A stretch of 64,000 bases of DNA from Lathyrus oleraceus (GCF_024323335.1 NC_066583.1:358924377-358988376), one strand, 5' to 3'. Shown: positions 25,901-37,084, counted from the stretch's first letter. Notes: generated from the sequence alone by a model not told the origin. Translations and numbers: made by a program.

Positions 25901-27683
25901 ATTGTTTGGTTGTTTACACAGGTACATTAGCTGCTTTAAGTTCATTATTTGAACTTTGCTTTGCTTGTGGTTGGCATACCACTCAGGTAATGACCTCTGA
26001 CTTCATGTAGTCTGGAAGACCTGCTATCTTTGGCAGGCACCTGTCTGAAGCCCTCCTTAAGAGGCAATGTTTGTGCTTGTTTATCTTTGTGCCTTGCATT
26101 TCAAGTCCTCCTAAGTGAAGAGGCAATTGGCAGATAGAAGGGATGTGCAATCCATCCCCTTCTATTCAGTCGAGTCATTCATCTTGCTCGCACTACGTGC
26201 TGATGCATTTTGAATAAGCACCCAAGATCATTGTTCAGTGTCAGTCATTGTGGAATAGAGTCCCACATTCTGAACTCCCACATTTTCATTGAGTCAAGCT
26301 CACCCATGCCCGGGTTAAGAGCTATGAGGTCCCACCCTCATCTCCCATTTCATCTGCTCACCCTGACGGTCAATGTCAGTGGTTAAGAGCCTCAGATACC
26401 CTTCCAGTTGGCTTGTTTGTCGAGGTTGATATGACCCCTTAACTAAAGCCCAACCTTGATGTTTGAGCCCCTTGTTGGTGTGTTTACTTCATGCTGTATG
26501 TGTTTGTGTGGTGTGATTGTATCCCCTAGGTTTGCTAGACTTCGCGTAGTCTCGTTTGCATGTCAATTAAGGTAGCACGGTTCCTTCGTCTAGGACTTCC
26601 TTTCTTGCGTGGGCATCCTAAAACACAAACAAACATTATCCCCTCTTAAGGACACGTTAACTCCTTCTACTATAGGTGAGTAAGTCTCCAAAGGTCGAGC
26701 ATCCGGTAGATTGTGTAGTGACGTTGTCCACTTAAAAAACACAAACCAACAGAAATAGTTTAGCCGAACTACGGCAACTCTGATTCTCATGTCCAGATGA
26801 GATACGTAGGCACGAGATGCGATGTCTTGTCGAGTTTGACTAACAACTAACTTTGATTCTTTTCTCTTGCTTCGTTGCGATTGAGACCTTCCCTTTCTCT
26901 TGCCCTAGTTGCAATTGAGACCCTTCTGTTTGTGTTTCTCTGCCTGAAGTCTGACGTAAGTCCAGCGATTGGCAGTCGGTTTCCTGTGTGTGTTTGTTTG
27001 TTTGGAGTTTGACGTAAGCCCAGCGATTGGCAGTCGGTTTCCTGTTTGCGTTTCTTTGTTTGGAGTCTGACGTAAGCCCAGTGATTGGCAGTCGGTTTCC
27101 TGTTTGCGTTTGCTTGTCTGGAGTTGGATGTAAGCCCAGCGATTGGCTTTCTGTTTCCAGTTTGTGTTTGTGTGTTTGCTCTGACGTCTCAGCGTCTTCC
27201 TTCAGCGTTCTATTTGGCGTGCGTTAGCCGAGCTACGAGTGCTCTGATACTTCCTCTGGTTAGAGAAGATACGTATGCATAGGATGCGATATCCTAGCGA
27301 GCACGTTCCCGTTCCCCCGAACTACGCCGACTCTGATGTTTGTCTCTGACAAACTACGTAGGCCCAGGATGCGACATCCTGCCGAGTCATCTTCTTCCGT
27401 CTTCTTTCATCTGTGTTCCATTCCAGTTTTGTGCAGTTTTTGAGCAGTTATTCAGCAACCTTTCTTCTATTCTTTCTGAGCGTGGATCCCGTCGAGTACG
27501 ACGGATGCGTAGGGGTGCTAATACCTTCCCTTCGCATAACCGACTCCCGATCCTATCAATCCCTGGTCGCGAGACCATTCCTTTCCAGGTTTACTTCGAG
27601 CGTTTCCTTTCCCTCCTTTGGGATAAATAACGCACGGTGGCGGCTCTGTGTCTTTTCCCGCCGGTTTTTCGCGTAATGCAACA
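22948..27683 (+). mobile_element. Solo LTR of a second Ogre/Tat-like family
   Basis: 4736 bp, TGTAGCACCTCAAATTTGC... to ...TTTTTCGCGTAATGCAACA, flanked by ACACC on both sides. The same start occurs at 63327. A TATA box (TATAAAAG, 23953-23960) marks the promoter. The 3' part is GC-richer and contains repeated GATACGTAGGC..AGGATGCGA blocks (about 26800, 27268, 27352) and a 58-bp tandem repeat, ending with a GGTGGCGGCTCTG block typical of long legume gypsy LTRs just before the edge. No PBS follows, so it is a solo LTR. ORFs within are shadows. Confidence 0.9.
26951..27180 (+). repeat. 58-bp tandem repeat, four copies
   Basis: GACGTAAGCCCAGCGATTGG recurs at 26953, 27011, 27069 and 27127, exactly 58 bp apart, with the last copy diverged. 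It lies in the downstream (R/U5) part of the solo LTR. It also explains two overlapping Cys/Val/Ser-rich ORFs here. Confidence 0.9.
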
Positions 27684-27688
27684 ACACC

Positions 27689-28111
27689 CCTTTATATCTT
27701 GTGTATAGCATGGAATCAGTGCTCCCTATGGAGGTTGAGATTCCATCAATGCGAGTCCTGATGGAAGCCAATTTGTCTAAGGCTGAATGGTGTCAAAGCA
27801 GATATGATCAGTTGAATTTGATTGAAGAGAAAAGAATGACAACCCTGTGTCATGGTCAATTATATAAAAAAAGAATGAAGAAAGGATTTGACAAGAAGGT
27901 TCAATATCGTGTATTCAGAGAAGGTGACCTTGTGCTCAAGAAGATCTTGTCTTTCAACATTGATCCTATGGGAAAGTGGACTCCTAATTACGAAGGCCCA
28001 TATGTTATTAATGGAGCTTTCTCTGGTGGTGCATTGATTCTTACAACTATGGATGGTGAGGAGGTCCCTCATCCTGTGAATGTCGATGCAATTAAGAAAT
28101 ACTTCTCCTAG
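27689..28111 (+). pseudogene. Ogre/Tat-type integrase C-terminal fragment
   Basis: Reads TPLYLVYSMESVLPMEVEIPS through a long helical stretch (SRYDQLNLIEEKRMT...LYKKRMKKGFDKKV) and GDLVLKKIL..., KWTPNYEGPYVI, to the stop at 28109. This is the GPY/F-type C-terminal end of a Ty3/gypsy integrase of the Tat/Ogre group. The catalytic core is absent: upstream lies the solo LTR and, before it, the minus LTR fragment. The open frame is intact over its 136-codon length. In the live element this part binds DNA and closes the Pol polyprotein. Confidence 0.88.
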
Positions 28112-29204
28112 AGAAAATAAAAGAATAACTCGTTAAGCTGAAAACTCGAAAGGTGGCTTAGGAAAAAATAAGCGTCTTGGTGGATTGAAAACCCGAAAGG
28201 GCGGTCCAGGAAAAAATTAGAGACATAAATAGAAAATAATAATCCCGGTAGATTGACCCTAAAAAGGAAATCTAGGCAAAAGTTAGGGGTTATGGAAAGT
28301 AACTGCATCAGACCAGACTTGATCATTTGAAGCAACAATACCTATCACAGGTTCCTTTTATGCCATCTTCGATCAAAGTCCAGAGCATAGTGGGATTCAA
28401 AGTTGTTAGGGAGAATAATGGTCATTGTATTTCAATGTATCCCTTTCCATGTACTTACCACTTTCCAACTTTGGAATGACCCATGGAGTCACACCATTTA
28501 CGGACTACCATTCTATCAATAAAATTTGAGCCTTTTTCCCATTTGTTCTCTATTCTTATTTTGTTTCAGTTTACGAAATTTCATTTATTTTTTATGATCA
28601 TTTTTGGAACAAAAATAATATGTATTTTCCTCGACTTGTGAATACAAAAGAGGAATGTTAATAGCAATCTCAAGGATGCTAAGATCCTGAAGAGTGGAAT
28701 TCAGTGACTTCCCCATGATGGATTTTCTTTTGTTACATGTCTAGAAGTCTCCCCATCATAAGATTGCAAGAATGGTGGAATCCATAACGAATCTCTGCCA
28801 ACCTCTCCATCTTGTTAAGATTAGCCGAGTATCTGGTTATACCGTGTTATTAGTCTCGCGCCTTTGCGTATGTTTAGTCAGCATAATCATACACATGTGC
28901 ATAACATCACGATATTTATTTGTGCATTTTGAAATAATTCCTCACCACTCTCTCTAACTTTTCTCCTCGCAGAGTGTGTGCGTCCTCTCTCCAATAGAGT
29001 GTCAAACTTAAGCAGAAAGAGTGTATCCTTTCTAATTCCCCACTGAGTCTGATCCTCGTGGAAGATTTTGTTTAAGTTTTTCCCTATAGTTCATTATCTG
29101 GATGGAATTAATCTCCAATTGAGTTCATGTTTTCATTGGATTGAGTCCTCTTTGAACGTTTCTCTCCAGTTCAGTCCTGGATTGAACTTTGGTCCCCCTT
29201 TGAT

Positions 29205-29541
29205 TAGTTACCTTTGTTAAGTTACCACTTGGCTGGTAGTTGGTAATCATTATGTTTTGAGCTTATTAGCTTTGTTAAGCTATCACTGGCTGCTAGTAGG
29301 TAGTACTCCTTTTACCTCTAATTAGTTACCTTCATTAAGTTATCACTTGGATGATAGTAGGTAATATTCCTTTTATCTCTGATTGATTATCTTTGTTAAG
29401 CTATCACTTGGCTGGTAGTTGGTAATCATTATGTTTTGAGCTTATTACCTTTGTTAAGCTATCACTCGGATGATAGTAGTTAATATTCCTTTTACCTTTG
29501 ATTGGTTACCTTTGTTAAGTTATCGCTTGGCTGGTAGTGGG
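29205..29541 (+). repeat. 60-bp tandem repeats in Ogre 3' region
   Basis: TTTGTTAAG.TATCAC blocks at about 29213, 29271, 29331, 29391, 29450 and 29511, spaced 58-61 bp, with alternating CTGGTAGTTGG and GATGATAGTAGG variants. One more unit lies at 53217, beyond the inserted element. Confidence 0.85.
29537..29541. repeat. Target-site duplication GTGGG of Cyclops-like element (left copy)
   Basis: Identical copy at 53188-53192. Confidence 0.92.
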
Positions 29542-29775
29542 TGTTAGATACCCAAAAGTGCTTATTTGAGCTATAAAATATGGGCATCTTTCACTCCATT
29601 TCCTTGCTAAAGTGTTCGAAACCACCTTTGTTTTTGATGAATTGCAATACAATGATAAACGATCTTGGTATCTTTGATTTGTGTGTTATTGTGCAGGAAT
29701 TAGGCATGAAATAATAGAAAATGAAGCCATAAGAAAGTTGGCAAAGGGACCAAAAAAAAGGATGCATTCATCAGC

Positions 29776-30149
29776 TTGCTTGCTAGGCGAGGGCTGTGGC
29801 GAAGAGCTCGCTAGGCGAGCACCCAGCGAGAACCCAACGAAGAGCTCCAGTATTTTACAGTAGCAAACATCAACAAACTCGCTAGGCGAGCAGCCAGCGA
29901 AGGGTGTAGCGAACACGTCCAGACTTGGTCAAAAGCGCAGCCAGCACTCACTCGCTAGGCGAGCCATTAGTGAGCTCCCAGCGAGCAATTCCAGTAGCAA
30001 AACCTCCTAAGCTCGCTGGAGCGAAGGGTGAAGCGTGGGCTTCGCCTAGCGAAGGTTTTGTTCGCCTAGCGAACATGCCAATCTGGCAAAGGATATTTCT
30101 TTGGGCGCAGGTGCCTCAGGTGCCTCATTTTAGGGCTCGCCTAGCGAGC
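29776..30149. repeat. Hairpin-motif cluster in U3 of 5' LTR
   Basis: CTCGCTAGGCGAG occurs at about 29779 (one change), 29807, 29879 and 29951; the flipped forms TTCGCCTAGCGAA at 30041 and 30061 and GCTCGCCTAGCGAGC at 30135. Half-sites (AGCGAAG, CAGCGAG) lie between. Each full motif is a 6-bp inverted repeat around TAG or CTA. Confidence 0.85.
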
Positions 30150-30170
30150 ATGACAGCTCAGTAGCAGCAT

Positions 30171-30178
30171 TATAAGTA
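30171..30178 (+). promoter_or_regulatory. LTR promoter TATA box (5' LTR, Cyclops-like)
   Basis: TATAAGTA about 22 bp after the last hairpin motif. The same box is at 52326-52333 in the 3' LTR. Confidence 0.6.
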
Positions 30179-31035
30179 GCAAGGGCTACTTTTTGGAGCC
30201 AGACTTTACACCTCCATACTTTTGTACTTTTGAGATATTTTTCCAGCATTGCTCTAGAGATACTTTGTGACCTAGAAATCATTTCTCTTCATCTCTTAAC
30301 AATCTTTCACAAAAAGAAGGTGGATTCCCATCCAATCTCGATTATTCGACTCGGATGTTGATCAACCTTCTTCCGAAACTTGTTGACCAAGCTACCATGA
30401 AAATGAGTAGCTAAGTTCTTCATTTTGTCAAGGTTAGATGTAGATGGTCATAAGCTTTGTGTGTATATGAGATGATCTTCATTTGTAAACTCTTTAATGA
30501 TGAATATATGGTGAAAACTTTGTTTTATTGAAAACTCTTTGTGTTGGTTTATGATCGAGAGATGTTTACCAACTCTTTACCTAGGTTTTCATCCAATCTT
30601 GTTTGTTAGCTAGAGATAGTAATGAATGATTTTGTTCACCATAAGGTTGAACCAAAAAGTTGTCATTTTGATAGATTATGTTAGAGATAAACAATGGATC
30701 AAAATGGGAAAACTCACAATGTGTGCTAGAGATAAACACATTGGGAGGACTTTGTGAAATAGTTTATCATCTAAAGGAGTTTATAATTTTTGTTGATCGA
30801 ACATATACATGCCAAGTGATCGTCGAACCCTAACTTTGGCAATATTTCTCAAATATTAAAACCAAATCTTTTACCGTATTTTCTCACACTTTTATGCAAG
30901 ATACCGTGACTAAAACCAAAACCCCCTTGTTACTACGAGTTAAGAATTGAAACAACTGTCGAACGGCAGCGATATCTCACAATCCCTATGGAGACGATAA
31001 CAAAAACCCGACACTTAAAAACACAATCAACAAAT

Positions 31036-31053
31036 TGGCGTCGTTGCCGGGGA
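31036..31053 (+). other. Primer-binding site of Cyclops-like element
   Basis: TGGCGTCGTTGCCGGGGA, three bases after the LTR. It has one difference (C to T) from the TGGCGCCGTTGCCGGGGA motif that matches tRNA-Asp and is usual in Athila-clade elements. Confidence 0.8.
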
Positions 31054-31158
31054 TTCTGAATTGATATTGCGAGCATCGCAATAGTTGCTTAATTTTTAGC
31101 TTTCGAATTTTTGACTTGTGCTTGTAATTTGTTTGGTTTAGTGTGCAACTTTCGTTTT

Positions 31159-32415
31159 ATGCGAGGGCAGATTCCTGTGGACAAACTTTTTTTTGATCCC
31201 GAGATCGAAAGAACCACAAGGAGGCTGAATAGCAGAACGAGACGAAGGAGGCAACAAGCTAGACAACGACAAGAGCAAGGAGAAAGTTCTTCTACCACAC
31301 ATCCACCACCGTTCATACCTATCATGGAACCACCACCACCGCCCATTTCCACTCCATGTGTAAACAGTCCAAGGAATACTGCTCAGTTTGCCAACCACAC
31401 GGGAAGGCAAGCCGAGATGAAAACGGGAACTCTTAATTTACTATATGGAAATCCATTCACCGGAATGGACCATGAAGATACCTTTGCTTTTCTCACCAAA
31501 TTTTACGAGATAGCATTGGCGGCTGGAGTTGATCAAGCTCAAGAGCTACCGTTGTTCAAAAGATTATTTCCCCAAGATTTGCTCGGCAAAGCAAAAGATT
31601 GGTACTTAGATCAAACACCTGCCGTCATGACAGATTGGAACGTGTTGGAAGAGAAGTTCATCGAAAGATTTTTCTCCCACAACCGGTTCATGGGATCCAA
31701 GACGACCATCTCAGTGTTTTCACAAGGAACCAACGAATCATTAAATGAGGCGTGGGAAAGATTCAAATCCATGCTTCGGAAATGTAAAGGGCATGGTTTT
31801 GATGAATTGACTCAAATCCATATTTTCAAAAATGGACTTCAACCAAACTGCAAGACTTTGTTGGATGCTACCTCGGGTGGTTCTTTATTGTCTAAAAACG
31901 CCGAAGAAGCTACAAATATCATAAATCGAATGGCTCTAAATGATCTCCAAAGTCAAAGTAGAGGCAACTCTTTGAAGAAGCCGGGAGTGCTTGAACTTGG
32001 GACGAACGATGCCATTCTTGCCCAAAAAAAACTCATTTCACAACAAGTGGAACTCTTAACGCAGCAAATAAAAGAGTTGATAGAACCTTCAAAAGCTAAA
32101 CAAATAGCTTGTTGTGAGCTTTGCAAAGGTGAGCATGACACCAGATTTTGTCCACCTCCCGGGTTCGAAGAAGTAAACTACATGGCGAACCAACGAGACT
32201 ACCAACCGAGACAACAACAACCTTATCAACCACATCCTCAAAATCAATAACAACACTTCCAAGGGAATCAAGGGTTCCAACCTAGGAGTAACTATTACCA
32301 TAACCAAGGTTATGGGGGTGGTTCTTCTAGCCGTTAAAACCCTCCCCAAAATCCTTATCAACCTCAACAACCGCCGGTCGTAACTTCAAAGTTAGAAGAG
32401 ACATTTACACAATTT
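31159..32415 (+). pseudogene. Cyclops-like gag
   Basis: Start chosen at ATG 31159 (MRGQIPVDKLFFDPEIERTT), after the leader; the longer frame opens at 31111. Order: a basic Arg/Gln-rich stretch, a Pro-rich stretch, then the retrotransposon gag core from about residue 110 (LPLFKRLFPQDLLGKAKDWY, WNVLEEKFIERFF, SLNEAWERFKSMLRKC), and a knuckle-like CCELCKGEHDTRFC near residue 335. The frame stops with TAA at 32248, continues open in the same frame past a second TAA at 32336, and runs into the next piece at 32416. Both stops could be CAA codons changed by C to T. Gag would form the virus-like particle in the cytoplasm. The minus-strand ORFs here are shadows. Confidence 0.85.
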
Positions 32416-33134
32416 ATGCAAATGTCAATGGCTAATCAAAAGAGCAACGATGCGGCAATCAAAAATCTCGAGACTCAAGTTGGACAACTTGCTAAGCAAC
32501 TAGCGGAACAACAACCTGGTCCTTTTTTTTCGGCGAACACGCAAATAAATCCTAAGGAGCATTGTAAAGAGATCACGACGAGAAGTGGGAGGGAGTTGAT
32601 TAGTGAGAATAAAAAAAGAGATGAGAGTGAACAAAGAGAGGAAAAGAAGAAAAATGAGGAGGAAATATTGGAGGATAATATTGATGGTGAAGTGGGGGAG
32701 TGGAGTGAGGAAGAAAGTGAAAGAACAAAAAAAATGGTGAAGTTGAAAAGAAAGAAAGTGTGGAAATTGAGAAAAATAAGAGCGACGAAGTAATGGGGGA
32801 GGAAGTGAAAAAGAAAAGAGCGAGAAGTTCTAGAGTTGCTAAAGGAAATGAGGTAGTAAGCACTACTCCAATCCAAAACCTTCCTTATCCACATGCTCCA
32901 TCTAAAAGGGAGAATGAACGGCATTACGCCCGATTCATGGATATTTTCAAACAACTGCAAATCAACAATCCATTTGCCGAAGCATTGGAGCAAATGCCCA
33001 AGTATGCCAAATTCATGAAAGACATACTTACAAAAAAGCGGAGGTATACGGAACCGGAGACCATTGTCCTAGATGCGAGTTGTAGTGCAATCATTCAAAG
33101 GACGCTTCCGAAAAAAGAGGTTGATCCGGGATGA
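32416..33134 (+). pseudogene. Cyclops-like gag-protease spacer region
   Basis: In frame with gag from 32416: MSMANQKSNDAAIKNLETQVGQLAKQLAEQQ (an amphipathic, coiled-coil-like helix typical of Athila gag ends), then a strongly charged Glu/Lys stretch. The frame shifts at the A8 run at about 32728-32735: the natural-looking Lys/Glu-rich reading continues in the other frame, open to the TGA at 33132-33134, with FMDIFKQLQINNPFAEALEQMPKYAKFMKDIL before the protease. The 172-residue minus-strand ORF over this charged stretch is a low-complexity shadow. Confidence 0.75.
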
Positions 33135-33857
33135 GTTACTTTGCCGGTTAAAATTGGTGATATCTATGTCGGAAAAGGACTAATTGATTTGGGGTCAAGC
33201 ATTAATCTTATACCATTGTCTATTGTAAAGAGGCTTGGCAACATTGAAATTAAGTCCATCCGGATGACTTTGCAATTGGCCGATAAGTCGACTACCCATC
33301 CTCATGGCGTAGCCCAAGATGTTTTGGTTAAAGTCGACAAATTCTTTTTCCCGGTCGATTTTATTGTTATTGATATGGAAGAGGATGATGATGCTCCGCT
33401 CATTCTGGGCCGACCGTTCATGAAAACCGCGCGCATGATGATAGACGTTGACGACGGTTTGATGAAAGTGAGAGTCCAAAATGAAGAAGTTACTTTCGAT
33501 ATATTCGAAGCAATGAAGCATTCAAAAGATAGAAGTGATAGCTTTCGCATCGATGTGATCGAAGAGGCAATTTTGGAGGTTTCTAAGCATATTCATGAGA
33601 TATCTCCTATGGAGTTAGCTCTTGATGACTCATTTGAAGTTTTCACAGTTGAAGAAGAGCAAGCTCTTGATGAATGCTTAAGGGAACTTGATGGTTTAAA
33701 CGAACTACAACCGTGGGAAGTTGAGGAGGAAGACTTGAAGAAGGAGGTTAATGACGAAAAAGCGCCTATTGAATTGAAAATGTTACCTTCTACTTTGAAG
33801 TATGTATTCCTAGATGAGACCGAAGCAAAGCCGGTCATCATAAGCAACCTTTTGTAA
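33135..33857 (+). pseudogene. Cyclops-like protease (retropepsin)
   Basis: After the TGA at 33132 the same frame continues LPVKIGDIYVGKGLIDLGSSINLIPLSI; LIDLGSS is the aspartic protease active site (usually DLGAS in this clade) with the catalytic Asp present. A flap-like stretch and the conserved LILGRPFMKTA follow near residues 88-98. An acidic linker leads to the TAA at 33855. The enzyme would cleave the Gag-Pol polyprotein in the particle. Confidence 0.85.
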
Positions 33858-35300
33858 AATGATGAAGAAGCCCGTTTGATCAATGTGCTAAAAAAAATCA
33901 AGAAGCCATGGGTTGGACTCTTTCCGATCTAAAAGGAATTAGTCCTTCCTATTGCATGCACAAGATCTTAATGGAAGAGGATTTTAAGCCGATAGCTCAA
34001 CCACAACGCCGCTTAAATCCTACTATGAAGGAGGTTGTTAGAAAGGAAGTTGTCAAGTTGTTGGATGCGGGAATGATTTACCCGATTTCGGATAGTCCAT
34101 GGGTTAGTCCTGTGCATGTGGTTCCGAAGAAAGGTGGAATTACCGTGATCCGAAATGACAAGGATGAGTTGATCCCTACTAAAGTTGCAACGAGGTGGCG
34201 AATGTGTATTGATTATAGGCGGTTGAATACCGCAACTCGAAAAGATCATTTTCCACTCCCGTTCATGGATCAAATTCTCGAAAGACTCTTGGGGAAACAA
34301 TACTATTGTTTCTTGGATGGCTATTCCGGGTATAACCAAATTGCGGTTGACCCGGCCGATCATGAAAAGACGACTTTCACATGTCTGTTTGGAGTTTTCG
34401 CATACCGAAAAATGCCCTTTGGGTTGTGCAATGCACCGGCGACTTTCCAAAGATGTGTGCAAGCCATTTTTGCCGACCTTATTGAGAAAACAATGGAAGT
34501 CTTCATGGATGACTTCTCGGTATTTGGTGGTTCCTTTAGTTTATGCTTGGCAAACTTGAAAACGGTGCTTGAAAGATTTGTGAAGACCAATCTTGTGCTC
34601 AATTGGGAGAAGTGCCACTTCATGGTGACCGAGGGGATAGTGTTTGGCCATAAAGTCTCTTCAAGAGGGCTTGAAGTTGATCGTGCTAAGGTTGAAGTGA
34701 TTGAAAAGTTACCTCCTCCGGTGAATGTGAAGGGAATCCGAAGCTTTTTGGGGCACGCCGGGTTCTATCGGCGCTTTATCAAAGACTTCTCAAAGGTAGC
34801 TAAGCCTTTGAGTAATTTGCTAGCTAAGGACCAGGTATTTCTCTTAACTGATGAATGTTTGCAAGCTTTTGAGACTTTGAAATAAAAATTGGTTACCGCT
34901 CCAATTATAGTCGCTCCAAATTGGAATTTAAATTTTGAGCTAATGTGTGATGCGAGCGACTATGCAATAGGAGCGGTATTAGGCCAAAGAAAAGAGAAAA
35001 ATTTTCATGCGATACATTACGCAAGTAAAGTTCTTAATGAGGCTCAAATTAACTATGCCACCACTGAAAAAGAATTACTTGCGATAGTGTATGCGCTTGA
35101 AAAGTTTAGGTCTTATCTTATAGGGTCTAAAGTTGTAGTGTATACCGACCACTCGGCGATTAAATATTTGCTCACCAAACCGGATTCGAAGCAAAGGCTC
35201 ATCCGTTGGATCCTCTTGTTGCAAGAATTTGATGTTGAAATCAAAGACAAGAAAGGATCGGAAAATTTGGTGGCAGATCATTTATCTCGCTTAGTTAATA
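33858..35300 (+). pseudogene. Cyclops-like reverse transcriptase and RNase H
   Basis: After the TAA at 33855 the reading frame moves at the A8 run at 33890-33897 into the RT frame, open from 33908. RT blocks: SPWVSPVHVVPKKGG, RMCIDYRRLN, FLDGYSGYNQI, MPFGLCNAPATFQRC and the catalytic FMDDFSVFG (residues 200-208 of the open piece), then FLGHAGFYRRFI. A TAA at 34883 falls in an expected Gln position of the AFETLK.KL block. RNase H follows from 34889 in the same frame: [54 protein letters not shown]. The catalytic Asp residues of both domains are kept. Gypsy-type order (RT, RNase H, integrase). Confidence 0.92.
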
Positions 35301-36664
35301 TGGAGGTTACCGCTTCAGAGAAGGAAATCCGGGAAGAGTTTCCTGATGAAAAACTTTTCAAAATTCAAGTTAGGCCGTGGTTTGCAGACTTTGCGAACCA
35401 CAAGGCTAGTGGTTTTGTGCCTCCCGACCTAACTTCGAACCAAAAAAGGAAGTTTCTTTCGGATGCCACGTATTACGTATGGGATGACCCGTACTTGTTT
35501 AAGTTGGGTAGTGATAACCTTTTAAGGAGATGCGTTACTGGCGATGAAGCGCAGAGCATCCTTTGGCATTGTCACAACTCACCTTACAACGGACACTATA
35601 ATGGGGTGAGAACGGCCACTAAAATCCTTCAGTCAGGATTTTATTAGCCCACTATTTTCAAAGACGCACATACCCATGCGCAAAGTTGTGATAGTTGCCA
35701 GAGAAGCGGTGGGATTGGTAAGAGAGACGAGATGCCTCTCCAAAACATCCAAGAGGTCTAAGTATTTGATTGTTGGGGCATCGATTTTGTAGGACCATTC
35801 CCACCCTCTTATGGTAACGAGTATATACTTGTCGTAGTTGATTACGTTTCTAAGTGGGTTGAGGCGATTGCCTCACCTCAGGCGGATGCGAAAACGGTAA
35901 TAAATTTTTTGAAGAAAAACATATTTTCCCGTTTCGGAACCCCCCGAGTGTTGATAAGTGACGGAGGGTCACACTTTTGTAACGCACCGTTGGAAAGCAT
36001 TTTAAAACATTACGGTGTATCACACAGAGTGGCAACTCCGTATCACCCACAGGCTAATGGGCAAGCCGAGGTCTCTAATCGTGAGATTAAGAGAACTCTC
36101 GAAAAAACTGTGTCAAATTCGAAAAAAGAGTGGTCACAAAAATTGGATGAAGCGTTATGGGCATACTGTACCGCCTTTAAAGCTCCAATTAGGCTCACTC
36201 CTTTTCATTTGGTGTTTGGTAAAACTTGCCATTTGCCGGTCGAATTGGAGCACAAAGCCTTGTGGGCTCTGAAATTTTTAAATTTTGAAAAGGATTTGGC
36301 CGGTGAGAAAAGGAAGGTGCAACTGCTCGAGTTGGAAGAGATGCGCAATGCCGCATATCACTCAAGTTGGTTGTACAAAGAAAAGGTAAAAAAATATCAT
36401 GACAAAAAGCTTCGAAAGAAAGAATTTATGCTCGGACAGTTGGTCCTATTGTTCAATTCCAGGTTGAAGTTATTCCCCGGAAAGTTGAAATCAAAATGGT
36501 CCGGGCCATTTCGGGTCAAAGAAGTTAAGGAGTACGGAGCTATTGTCATCGAGGACATGGAAAAGAAGGAGAGTTGGACCGTTAATGGCCAACGTTTGAA
36601 GGTTTATCTCGGCGGTCATGTGGATCGCGAGAGCTGTGCTATTTCTTTGGATGCTCCTCTGTGA
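35301..36664 (+). pseudogene. Cyclops-like integrase
   Basis: Same frame as RNase H. The zinc-binding part is [14 protein letters not shown]...CDSCQRSG (HHCC kept). A TAG at 35645 falls inside this part where a Trp codon is expected (G to A, i.e. C to T on the other strand), and a TAA at 35759-35761 follows. The catalytic core has [18 protein letters not shown] and [10 protein letters not shown], so the D-D-E triad is intact. The C-terminal part ends [13 protein letters not shown]...GAIVIED, a GPF-type end without chromodomain, as in Athila. Stop TGA at 36662. Confidence 0.92.
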
Positions 36665-36828
36665 GCATCGCACCGTCGAGCTTATCCGACGTTAAACAAG
36701 CGCTTGTTGGGAGGCACCCCAACATTGTAAGTATTTACAGTTTTTCTGTGGTGTCGTATTGAGATTCCAATTGTTAAACCTTGCTGAATGTACCAGGAGT
36801 GCTATTTTTGAATAAGCAAATGCTGTCA

Positions 36829-36905
36829 TGCTCGCTAGATGCTCGCTAGGCGAAGCAGTAGCGAGCGGATTCGCTAGCTGCTCGCTAGGTGAAGCAGCAG
36901 CGAGC
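36829..36905. repeat. Hairpin-motif cluster before ORF3
   Basis: GCTCGCTAGGCGAAGCAGTAGCGAGC and related units, four full or partial copies (36829, 36841, 36870, 36880). Same family as in the LTRs. Confidence 0.8.
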
Positions 36906-36971
36906 GCTGCGTGGCAACACTCATTTAATTCTCAACAGGCCACTCTTTTGGGCCCAAGTGCAATTTTTCTT

Positions 36972-36979
36972 TTTATAAC
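36972..36979 (+). promoter_or_regulatory. Putative promoter of Cyclops-like ORF3
   Basis: TTTATAAC followed at about 25 bp by a CT/CA-rich stretch typical of plant transcription starts. In the undisrupted element it would lie about 850 bp before the ORF3 ATG, with a plausible intron between. Confidence 0.4.
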
Positions 36980-37084
36980 TCTGAACTGTAGCACTCACAA
37001 ACACTCTCTCACTTTTCATCTCACTCAAACCCTAAACGGTTACATTGCATTGCAAACCTCACTGTGCACTTCAAATTCAATCAA

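Larger units (their letters stand above)
28112..29541 (+). other. 3' region of the Ogre-type element, interrupted
   Basis: After the pol stop come two imperfect copies of a block with GAAAACTCGAAAGGTGGCTTAGGAAAAAAT (28139-28215), then non-coding DNA, then a 60-bp tandem array (29205-29541). It resumes beyond the Cyclops-like element at 53193. No gene seen. Confidence 0.7.
29542..31032 (+). repeat. 5' LTR of Cyclops-like element
   Basis: 1491 bp, TGTTAGATACCCAAAAG... to ...AAACACAATCAACA. TATA box TATAAGTA at 30171-30178. Upstream of it, 29776-30149 is packed with hairpin motifs of the type GCTCGC-TAG-GCGAGC. By eye about 19 substitutions and one 21-bp length difference separate it from the 3' LTR. 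Confidence 0.93.

Noticed and set aside
27340..27771. ORFs around the 3' end of the solo LTR
   Set aside because: LTR U5 DNA; only the integrase frame from 27689 has protein motifs.
29776..30149. Repeated palindromic motifs as a possible CRISPR-like array
   Set aside because: Spacing and unit length are irregular, there are no uniform spacers, and the context is a plant LTR.
29681..30164. Small ORFs in the LTR containing LARRAS-type repeats, repeated at 51815-52277
   Set aside because: Produced by the hairpin motif cluster in U3; upstream of the LTR promoter and without coding signature.
32475..32993. 172-codon minus-strand ORF rich in Ser and Phe
   Set aside because: Antisense of the Glu/Lys-rich stretch of the Athila gag-protease spacer; purine-rich coding strands give such shadows.
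34013..34462. 149-codon minus-strand ORF
   Set aside because: Antisense shadow of the reverse transcriptase, which has full catalytic motifs on the plus strand.
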